The position numbers were made by a program, and so were the translations under genes. This document shows positions 8,567-17,149 of a stretch of DNA of 51,492 bases, one piece after another. Every line of letters begins with the position of its first letter. The first letter of the stretch is position 1. The notes beneath the pieces are model-generated. The model worked only from the letters and a program-made list of their open reading frames with translations, was not told where the DNA came from and ran no database searches. Where the stretch lies: the NCBI RefSeq assembly GCF_002160065.1, contig NZ_NFJW01000014.1:1-51492 (forward strand), read 5' to 3'. The DNA is from Collinsella sp. An2 (GTDB lineage: Bacteria > Actinomycetota > Coriobacteriia > Coriobacteriales > Coriobacteriaceae).

Positions 8567-9013
8567 CTAACGCCCCCGCACCAGATCGTGCAGGCGCAGC
8601 CAGCAGAACACCACGAGCACAACGGTTATACCAAGCTGCAAAAACAGCGGCTCCATACCCGTGCTCGACGCCCCCACCATGGCACCGCGCCCAAGGGACA
8701 CCAGATTCATGGGCAAGCCTCCCGCAAACCACAGCGTCAACGCCAAAAGAACCTTGCCGCTGCCCTCGAAACGCTCTCCCACCCTGTTGCCAGCATCCTG
8801 CGCGCATGCGCTCACCGCGCGATACGCGCGCACCTCGAACAACACCACAACCACAAACAGCGCAAGGGCAATGACGGTGGAAACCACCGACACCGCCGTG
8901 AGGGCATCTCCCGAGAACGACGCGACCGTAACGTCCATAAGTACCGTAGCTGCCGCATACACAAGCGATGCGGCAAGCAGCTTGAGCAATGCCGACCGAA
9001 CGAGCGCGTTCAT
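8567..9013 (-). CDS. small four-helix membrane protein of unknown function
   Basis: A 148-residue protein beginning MNALVRSALLKLLAAS. Four hydrophobic segments are visible at about residues 6-28, 35-58, 85-108 and 118-140, with the short cytoplasmic tail HDLVRGR. No family is recognised. The ATG at 9013 with GAAAGGATG upstream is preferred to an in-frame GTG at 9034, although the spacing is a little long. The gene ends 3 bases before the AEC permease and probably forms a two-gene unit with it. It could be an accessory subunit, but there is no direct evidence. Confidence 0.7.
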   Translation of the reverse strand: MNALVRSALLKLLAASLVYAAATVLMDVTVASFSGDALTAVSVVSTVIALALFVVVVLFEVRAYRAVSACAQDAGNRVGERFEGSGKVLLALTLWFAGGLPMNLVSLGRGAMVGASSTGMEPLFLQLGITVVLVVFCWLRLHDLVRGR

Positions 9014-9040
9014 GGCAATGGCACATCCTTTCACCGATTT

Positions 9041-9069
9041 GCCCCTGCGGTCAGCATGTCCGCAGGGGC
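9041..9069. terminator. 10-bp perfect hairpin after ptsH
   Basis: GCCCCTGCGG (9041-9050) pairs perfectly with CCGCAGGGGC (9060-9069). It sits between the ptsH stop (9077) and the next minus-strand gene. No run of T follows on either strand, so it may be a weak terminator or an RNA-stabilising 3' end. Confidence 0.5.
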
Positions 9070-9076
9070 CAAACGT

Positions 9077-9349
9077 CTACTCTCCGCAGCCGCTCTCGAC
9101 GAGCTCGACCAGGGCCTGAACCGCCTGGGCCTCATCCGGGCCTTCGGCCGAAATCTCGATCTCGTGCCCCTGCTTCATACCGAGCGCCATCATGGTGATG
9201 ATGGACTTGGCGTTTTTCGGCTCGCTTCCACTGGTAACGTTGCACACGGTCACATCGCTTTCAAACTCCATGGCCTTCTTCACAAAGACCGAAGCCGGAC
9301 GGGCATGCAGGCCGCTGGGATTCACCACGGTCGTCTTTTGGGAAACCAT
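9077..9349 (-). CDS. ptsH: phosphocarrier protein HPr of the PTS
   Basis: A 90-residue phosphocarrier that moves phosphate from enzyme I to sugar-specific EIIA domains. The active-site His15 lies in NPSGLHARPAS. The second signature is KNAKSIITMMALGM, with a Ser at position 49 in the place of the regulatory Ser46 of Firmicutes HPr. GAAAGGACAGCA precedes the ATG. It lies downstream of the beta-glucoside PTS operon on the same strand, separated by about 145 bases and a hairpin. It probably serves all PTS systems of the cell; enzyme I is not in the window. Confidence 0.96.
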   Translation of the reverse strand: MVSQKTTVVNPSGLHARPASVFVKKAMEFESDVTVCNVTSGSEPKNAKSIITMMALGMKQGHEIEISAEGPDEAQAVQALVELVESGCGE

Positions 9350-9413
9350 TGCTGTCCTTTCCGCTCAGGGCCTGAGGCCCAGGCTTGCCGCTAGGGCGAT
9401 GGGGGGCTAGGAT

Positions 9414-9444
9414 GGCGCGGCGCCGCTGCAGGCGACGCCGCGCC
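9414..9444 (-). terminator. hairpin downstream of the beta-glucosidase gene
   Basis: GGCGCGGCG (9414-9422) pairs with CGCCGCGCC (9436-9444), a 9-bp perfect GC stem 50 bases after the stop of the GH1 gene. No T tract follows, so termination may be partial and allow some read-through into ptsH. Confidence 0.5.
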
Positions 9445-9493
9445 GCGCATTCTCGGGCATGACGAGCCTGCGCAGGAAATGGGGTGGTGCTTC

Positions 9494-11460
<1,967 letters not shown>

Positions 11461-11648
11461 GACGTGCTCCTTTCTTTGGTGTCCCGGCGGCAGTCGGCCA
11501 CCGGGACAGTTGAGGTAATCAGGGGCGCCGGTCCGCGGCGCTGCGGGATGCCAGCGCTTCAAACGGTGCGCGGCGACCGGCGGCAAAGCCTAAGCTGAGC
11601 CCAGATCACTGAGGGCCATTCCGGACGGCAGGCCATGCCGGCGTGAAG

Positions 11649-12971
11649 CTATGCTTCGGAAGCCTCCGCCTCGGCGGCAGCGCGACGGGCGGCTTTGCGG
11701 GCCTCACGTGCTGCCTTTTTGGCAGCCTTCTCCTCGGCCTGTTTCTCCTCCTGCTTGGCCTGGTAGTTGTCATAAGCCTTGAAGAAGGGGAACCACAGAA
11801 TTGCAGCAATGACGAGGTTCACGCACACCAGAGCAACGTTGCCCCAGTTACCACCGGACATGAAGAAGGCAGAAATGGCATTGGGCAGGAAATTCATGTC
11901 GAAGTTCTCTACGTGCATGCCAGCCCAGCCCATGCTCATCCACAGATAAGCCATAGCGGGAAGGATGATGGCCTGCGCAACCATAGGAATGAACAGGAAC
12001 GGGTTTGCAACAACGGTCGAGAACACAAGCGGCTCGTTGATGTTGAAGATCGATGGGACAATCGTGGCACGACCGAGCGTGCGGTTCTTCTTGGACTTGG
12101 CAAAGAGCATGTAGAACGCAAGCGGGAGCGTGGCGCCCTCGCCGCCAATCATGATGTAGCGGGTAATGCCATAGGCGTTGATGTTCACCGGAGCAAGGCC
12201 TGCGGCATAGAGCTCCATGTTCTCCGCAAGTGCAGCCTTCTGGATGGACTGCTGAACCGGCGAGAACACCCAGCCGGAGATGCCGAAGAAGTAGAAGGTA
12301 TCCATGACAAGCGGGATGGCAATAGTACCTGGCAGGGTCTGCGCGAAGTTGGTCACCGGCGAGAGAATGAGGCCCACCATGGTGAAGACGTCCACCTGCG
12401 CAATATAGGTAACAATCCAGCCGATAAGAAGCGACAGCAGCACGGCGATGATGTTGTCGAACCAGTTTTTAACGAAGTCAGGAATGAGGCTGTCCTCGCT
12501 AAAGAACGTCATACGAGCCATGCGTTTGTAAATAAAGCCCACTACAAAGCCGACAACCATGGCGGTGAACATGCCGCCCGCGCCGAACTTGCTCATTTCA
12601 AAAACCGTTCCGGCATCGGTTGTCTGGGCGTTCATGCACAGCATGTAGGTGCCGATGCCCGTGAAGCCCGCAATCATACTACGGTCTTTGCGATCTTCCT
12701 TCACCGCCACGTTGTGCGGAATGATGAAAGCCATGAACAGACCGACAAGGCCGAATGAATAGGTGGTAATAGGTGAGATGTCTGGCAGCCAGGTCACAAA
12801 TCTGCGAACAATATTCCAAAGACTGGGAATGGCACTCACCATTGAAAACGGAACGATGTAGAGGACAGCATCCGAAATGACGCCAAACCAATACGTCGCC
12901 TGCAGCTTGTTCACGACTGGCACGATGTGCTTCTCAATCCATGCCTGAACCGCTTCCATGATATGCTGCAT
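11649..12971 (-). CDS. PTS cellobiose/beta-glucoside permease EIIC
   Basis: A 440-residue membrane permease of the Lac/cellobiose EIIC family. It has about ten hydrophobic segments and the family stretches PFSMVSAIPSLWNIV, GGEGATLPLAFYML and PSIFNINEPLVFSTVVANPFLFIP, the NEP motif binding sugar. The start is ATG 12971 with GGAAGGAGGAG just upstream; a TTG further 5' lies inside that ribosome binding site. Unusual is the C-terminal tail after the last helix: about 35 charged residues of Glu/Lys/Ala/Arg repeats (KQEEKQAEEKAAKKAAREAR and beyond), which the family lacks. EIIB and EIIA are separate proteins here. Confidence 0.94.
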   Translation of the reverse strand: MQHIMEAVQAWIEKHIVPVVNKLQATYWFGVISDAVLYIVPFSMVSAIPSLWNIVRRFVTWLPDISPITTYSFGLVGLFMAFIIPHNVAVKEDRKDRSMIAGFTGIGTYMLCMNAQTTDAGTVFEMSKFGAGGMFTAMVVGFVVGFIYKRMARMTFFSEDSLIPDFVKNWFDNIIAVLLSLLIGWIVTYIAQVDVFTMVGLILSPVTNFAQTLPGTIAIPLVMDTFYFFGISGWVFSPVQQSIQKAALAENMELYAAGLAPVNINAYGITRYIMIGGEGATLPLAFYMLFAKSKKNRTLGRATIVPSIFNINEPLVFSTVVANPFLFIPMVAQAIILPAMAYLWMSMGWAGMHVENFDMNFLPNAISAFFMSGGNWGNVALVCVNLVIAAILWFPFFKAYDNYQAKQEEKQAEEKAAKKAAREARKAARRAAAEAEASEA

Positions 12972-13064
12972 AGAGGCTCCTCCTTCCAAGAGGGGTTAAG
13001 CGGTGCGTCCGCGACGCCTGCAAGCCATGCGGGCGCGCCGCGTCTTGCCTTGCTCGGAAGACCG

Positions 13065-13397
13065 TTACTCGTCTTCCTCAAGCAAATCGAAGGCATCTTC
13101 AAGGATGCTCTCACCATCGAGCGCGGCATAATAGTCCGGATCGATAGACATGACCTTTACGCCATAGGGCTTCATGCGCTCCCGCGTAGCCGGAACCTCA
13201 GCCGCGAAATGCGGACCCAGCAGCAGCACATCGATCTTGTCGGCGTAATCCATAATCTCGGACTTGCTTACAGCCGAAATCGAGACGTTTAGCCCCTCCT
13301 CCTTGGCATACTTGCGCATGTTCGCCGCCATGAATCCAGTCGAGGCGCCGATTCCGCAGGCAAGCAAGATCCGGATAGTCCCATTCGCATCTGCCAT
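13065..13397 (-). CDS. PTS lactose/cellobiose-family EIIB
   Basis: A 110-residue cytoplasmic EIIB that takes phosphate from EIIA and gives it to the sugar bound in EIIC. The phosphorylated Cys is C14 in ILLACGIGASTGFMA. Downstream VDVLLLGPHFAAEVPATRERM matches the fold of EIIB-cellobiose. The start MADANG is favoured by AAAGGAG upstream; longer frames reach into the intergenic operator region. It is the first gene of the operon and lies 338 bases from the divergent PRD activator. Confidence 0.93.
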   Translation of the reverse strand: MADANGTIRILLACGIGASTGFMAANMRKYAKEEGLNVSISAVSKSEIMDYADKIDVLLLGPHFAAEVPATRERMKPYGVKVMSIDPDYYAALDGESILEDAFDLLEEDE

Positions 13398-13523
13398 GGG
13401 ATTCACTCCTTTCGTTGCGGACGGCCCATGCCGCCCGGTCGCCGCGACACCCGTGTCGACCCGGGCATCTCTGACCTTGTCTGCACTATACGGGGCCTGG
13501 TCACCTCGGCGCGAACACATTTC

Positions 13524-13615
13524 TTTCCGCCAGGCGGAAAACCTGCCGGGTTGCCGGCTCGCGGAAAACCGATGGGATTTCCGCCACTGCGGCAATCGGT
13601 CGGTTTTTCGGCATC
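13524..13615. promoter_or_regulatory. palindrome-rich operator region between PTS operon and PRD regulator
   Basis: The 338-base divergent spacer 13398-13735 contains a perfect 17-base palindrome, TTTCCGCCAGGCGGAAA, at 13524-13540. Its right half continues as GCGGAAAACC, and this 10-mer is repeated at 13561-13570. TTTCCGC at 13578-13584 mirrors the second copy. AAAACCGAT (13565-13573) and ATCGGTCGG (13595-13603) form another inverted pair followed by TTTTT. This is the natural binding place for the PRD activator encoded next to it. The assignment is inference from position and symmetry. Confidence 0.6.
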
Positions 13616-13735
13616 CTGTTCGTGGGTTAGGATTGAATTCAAAGTACCAAGCATGCCAGGAAACATCGCACGATTTCGGGGGATCCGAGCCCCATCTCGA
13701 CAACCCCTGGCCACAGTAAGCGTGAGAGGCGGGGC

Positions 13736-15727
13736 ATGGCATCTGCGAAGCAGGACCGTATCAATCGGTTAATCTATATTCTCGAACATGCCAATTCATG
13801 GGTGTCATCCGCCGTGCTTGCCAAAATGCTCAACACGAGCGAGCGAACGGTGCGCAACTACATAGCCGAAATCAATCGTACAGGCAGCCGTCACATCGCC
13901 TCGTCGAAAGAGGGATATCGCCTCGATCGCGAGCATGCGGGAGCCACAGGGGAGGTCGCCGAGAATCGCCAACCCATAACGCCGTCCGCGCCTCCATCGC
14001 ATACCCCGCAGAAGAGCGTCCGCGACACCCGTCGCGACTATGTGCTTTCACGCCTCATCAACGCGCAGGAGCCCGTCTCCATGTTTGACCTCGCAGACGA
14101 GCTCTGCATCAGCGAAAGCACGCTCTCTAACACGGTCATGCCCCAGGTGCGCAAACTGCTCTCCCAGTTTGACATCCAGGTAGAGACTCATGGCTTTGCC
14201 ACGCGGCTCGAAGGCCGCGAGCAGAACAAACGACGCCTGCTGGGCTACATAGCAACCCAAGGCACCAATGGATACTTCACCTCTACCGACACGCTCAAAG
14301 AGCTGTTTCCCGGCTTCGATGTAGATGGCATCATGAACAAGCTCGCCGAAATCTGCCAGCACTCGGAGCTTTTCCTGAACAACTACGCCCTAAGCAACCT
14401 TTTGCTGCATATCCTGGTCATTATTATTCGACTGAAATCCAACAACGAGCTCGACGAGCGCGATGATGCCATTGATGCCGCCGACCTCGTAAACGCCTTT
14501 TCCCAACGCGATGAGATCGTTAAGTGTGCCGATGAGTTTTCGCGCTATTTTGAACGCGCCTTTGGCTGTCCCATCCCCAAAGCCGATTATCAGCAAATCG
14601 TACTTCTTATCGCTCTCTCCATTGAACGCTACAGCTATGACGAACTGAGCTTCGAACGTCTTTCCTCCATCATCGAACGGCCTTTTGTGCAAACGGTCTC
14701 GCAAATTGCTCGGGAAACATCAGAACGCTATGGCATCACGTCGTTCGATGAGGCCTTTATGCTGCAGTTCACGTTGCATATGTACAACGTCTATCAACGC
14801 GCCCTCTATCACGTGCGCTACCCCAATCCGCTCGTTCACCAAATCATGAGTGACTTCGCGCCCGTCTATGACATGGCGGTCTACTTTGCCCATCGCTTCT
14901 CCCAGGCACTCAATGTAGAGCTGGGCGAGAACGAAATCGGCTTTATCGCGTTTCACATTGGCGCGTATCTGGAGCGCTGTGCCGCACCCTCGAATAGCGT
15001 GACATGCATCGTCATTGTCGAGCAGTACCACGATTTTGCCCGACAGCTTGTATCCGACCTCGAGCACGCGCTGGCCGATGATATCGCAATCATAGGTGTC
15101 ATGAGCTGCGATGCCTACCTCACAAGCCATCCAGAGAGCGACGTGGTGATAACTACCATCGATGTACCCGTGGCTAACGCGCTCAAGATTCTTATAGGCC
15201 CCATACTCACCAAGCAAAACCTGCGCAAGATCCGGGATAACATCGCTGGGGTTCTTGAAGCTAAGCGTCGAGGACAGGCACATCGTTTCCTGCGGCACGT
15301 GTTGCGGCCTGAGTTGTTCGCTCGAAATGTACAGCTGCAGGGTGGGCCGGATGCATACATCGACTACCTGGGATCGCTCTGCATGGCCGGAGGCTTTGCC
15401 GGCGACGACTTTGTAAGAGACGTCCATCTGCGCGAACGCATTTCCTCAACCGCCTTCACAGAACGATTGGCCATACCACATTCCATCGATACCTATGCCA
15501 CGCGCTCCTTCATTGCGGCACTTCACAACGACACTGCCATTCCATGGGGCCGTCACGATGTTAACTTCGTGCTGCTCATTGGCATCGCACGTGAGGACAT
15601 GGGGTATTTCCGCGATGTGTTGGATATCATCATCGAGCTCTTCTCGTCAGTAGACGACACCATGCGCATTATGCAGACAGACACCTTCGAAGAGTTCCTG
15701 CATGCATTTACCCAAGATCTAAGCTGA
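13736..15727 (+). CDS. PRD-domain PTS-controlled transcriptional activator (LicR/MtlR type)
   Basis: A 663-residue multidomain regulator of the divergent beta-glucoside PTS operon. Order: HTH (about 5-60, KMLNTSERTVRNYIAEIN), a second winged helix (about 95-160, LADELCISESTLSNTVMPQV), two PTS regulation domains (about 195-300 and 305-415, with conserved His in FTLHMYNVY and FIAFHIG), an EIIB-like domain (about 420-500) and a fructose-type EIIA domain (about 520-660) with LAIPHSID. In the EIIB-like domain the usual phosphorylatable Cys seems replaced (IVIVEQYHDF where relatives read VCPxYYD). Activity is probably set by HPr and EII phosphorylation of the PRDs. The start has only a moderate ribosome binding site (GAGAGGCGGGG). 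Confidence 0.92.
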   Translation: MASAKQDRINRLIYILEHANSWVSSAVLAKMLNTSERTVRNYIAEINRTGSRHIASSKEGYRLDREHAGATGEVAENRQPITPSAPPSHTPQKSVRDTRRDYVLSRLINAQEPVSMFDLADELCISESTLSNTVMPQVRKLLSQFDIQVETHGFATRLEGREQNKRRLLGYIATQGTNGYFTSTDTLKELFPGFDVDGIMNKLAEICQHSELFLNNYALSNLLLHILVIIIRLKSNNELDERDDAIDAADLVNAFSQRDEIVKCADEFSRYFERAFGCPIPKADYQQIVLLIALSIERYSYDELSFERLSSIIERPFVQTVSQIARETSERYGITSFDEAFMLQFTLHMYNVYQRALYHVRYPNPLVHQIMSDFAPVYDMAVYFAHRFSQALNVELGENEIGFIAFHIGAYLERCAAPSNSVTCIVIVEQYHDFARQLVSDLEHALADDIAIIGVMSCDAYLTSHPESDVVITTIDVPVANALKILIGPILTKQNLRKIRDNIAGVLEAKRRGQAHRFLRHVLRPELFARNVQLQGGPDAYIDYLGSLCMAGGFAGDDFVRDVHLRERISSTAFTERLAIPHSIDTYATRSFIAALHNDTAIPWGRHDVNFVLLIGIAREDMGYFRDVLDIIIELFSSVDDTMRIMQTDTFEEFLHAFTQDLS

Positions 15728-16327
15728 GGCCCCGGTGGCAGAGGGCCGTCAGGAGCGGGCGGCCGCCTTCCTCGACAGGGCGGATACAAGTGACCCCGAG
15801 GCCGCCCTCAGCCTCCAGGGGAGCCTGACAGGGGCTTCGGGGCAGGGTGCCGGCCATGACACGGCCGGGCTGAAGGCGCCCCACGGGCTGCAAGGGCCCC
15901 AGGTGGGCAAAAATCCCAGAAGTCTGTAGCCATAGGTGCACCCAGACGTACCTGTATAAGCATTTTGAGCTTGAAAGGGTGTTTAAAAATGCTGGATGCC
16001 CGCAATTCTTTATTTTCTGACTCCCTGTTGCTACAGACAACTCGAAAATTTGTCCACCACGCCGGCCCAGCAGGCGGCAGAAGCCGGAAACCAGCCCCTG
16101 CTGCAGAAAATCCTATCCAGATACACCGCCATTTTATGCATCTTGGGTTCTAGGCCACCTCCCGACAGGTCGACCCGGGACCGGTTCGCAGGCAGAACGG
16201 GCATGAAACCGATACGCAACCCCCGCATGACTCCACCGCACTGCAAATTCTTCGTGCAGCGATTGCGCACCAGTCGCAGACGTGGACAATGGATGCGAAT
16301 CATTGGTACACGCACAAGGGAAGTTCC
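15728..16327. other. 600-base non-coding region
   Basis: No convincing gene is seen between the PRD regulator and the HAD phosphatase. The first 170 bases are GC-rich spacer with open frames lacking codon bias. The middle holds the inverted-repeat element at 15902-16058, which is distinctly AT-richer than its surroundings. The last 270 bases contain nothing I recognise apart from the promoter space of the phosphatase gene. Confidence 0.6.
15902..16058. repeat. 157-bp inverted-repeat element (MITE-like)
   Basis: The 29 bases at 15902-15930 (starting GGTGGGCAAAAAT and ending GTCTGTAGC) match in reverse complement the 29 bases at 16030-16058 (starting GCTACAGAC and ending TTTGTCCACC), 22 of 29 identical with both ends exact. 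Between them lie about 99 AT-rich bases. The arrangement is that of a small non-autonomous element or of degenerate terminal repeats of a lost insertion sequence. No target duplication or transposase is visible. Confidence 0.55.
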
Positions 16328-16987
16328 ATGCCCTTTACCCACATCGTTTTCGATCTTGACGGCACACTCCTAGATACGCTGCAGGACCTCGCGCTCGCCT
16401 GCAACCACGTATGCGCCGCACACGGTTGGCCCACGTTTGAACTTGATGCCTATCGCTACAAGGTGGGCAACGGCATGCCCAAGCTGGTCGAGCGCATCAC
16501 ACCCGCCGAGTTTGCCGGCGACACCGCGGTCTTTGCACAGGTTTTTGAGGAATTCACCTCGTACTATGCCGCCCATAAGGAAGACCACACGCATCCCTAC
16601 CCCGGCATCCTGTCCATGCTCGACGAGCTGCGCGCCGCCGGCCTTACCTTGGCCGTACTCTCAAACAAGGACCATGCGGCCGTGGCGCCGCTTGTCGCTC
16701 ACTACTTTGACGACCGCTTTGCGCTCGTCCAGGGACGCATCGATGCGTATCCGCCCAAACCGGCAGCGCCCATCACGCTTCACGTGCTCGACCAGCTGCA
16801 AGCAGACCCTGCGACGACCCTCTATGTAGGCGATAGCAATGTCGACGTGCAGACAGGCCACAACGCCGGCCTCGCGGTAGCGGGTGCCGCTTGGGGCTTT
16901 AGGGGCAGCATCGAGCTCGAGGCGGCGGGGGCCGACCTGATTGCACACAGCGCCGAAGAGCTGACGCGTATCATCCTCTCTGAATAG
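16328..16987 (+). CDS. HAD-superfamily phosphatase, phosphoglycolate-phosphatase-like
   Basis: A 219-residue soluble phosphatase. Motif I is FDLDGTLLDT with the nucleophile Asp and the acid Asp two residues later. Motif II is the LAVLSNKDH Ser, motif III the Lys in YPPKPAAP, and motif IV YVGDSNVDVQTGHNAG. The helical cap after motif I is of the Gph/PGMB type. The ATG at 16328 is preceded by AAGGGAAG; the in-frame ATG 39 bases upstream lacks one. Substrate cannot be read from sequence; phosphoglycolate, a sugar phosphate or pyrophosphate are the usual choices. It converges on the acyltransferase gene with a shared terminator. Confidence 0.9.
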   Translation: MPFTHIVFDLDGTLLDTLQDLALACNHVCAAHGWPTFELDAYRYKVGNGMPKLVERITPAEFAGDTAVFAQVFEEFTSYYAAHKEDHTHPYPGILSMLDELRAAGLTLAVLSNKDHAAVAPLVAHYFDDRFALVQGRIDAYPPKPAAPITLHVLDQLQADPATTLYVGDSNVDVQTGHNAGLAVAGAAWGFRGSIELEAAGADLIAHSAEELTRIILSE

Positions 16988-17071
16988 CGGTAGACCCGAG
17001 CGCAGCCCCGCCATGCGCGCCACGCACCCCACCTGCCGCATGGCATGCGCGACACACAGCTGGCATACAGC

Positions 17072-17109
17072 ACGGCGGGCGCCTCGCACCTCAGCGAGAC
17101 GCCCGCCGT
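17072..17109. terminator. bidirectional terminator between HAD phosphatase and acyltransferase
   Basis: ACGGCGGGCGCCTCGC (17072-17087) pairs with GCGAGACGCCCGCCGT (17094-17109) with one mismatch, a 16-bp stem and a 6-base loop. TTTCATAT follows on the plus strand. It serves the two convergent genes. Confidence 0.8.
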
Positions 17110-17149
17110 TTCATATCCAGTCGTTTCCGGCTGGCTGAGCGACCCCTAC

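Noticed and set aside
15735-15929. A 64-codon plus-strand frame after the PRD regulator
   Set aside because: No ribosome binding site, Gly/Ala/Pro-rich spacer composition, ends inside the inverted-repeat element.
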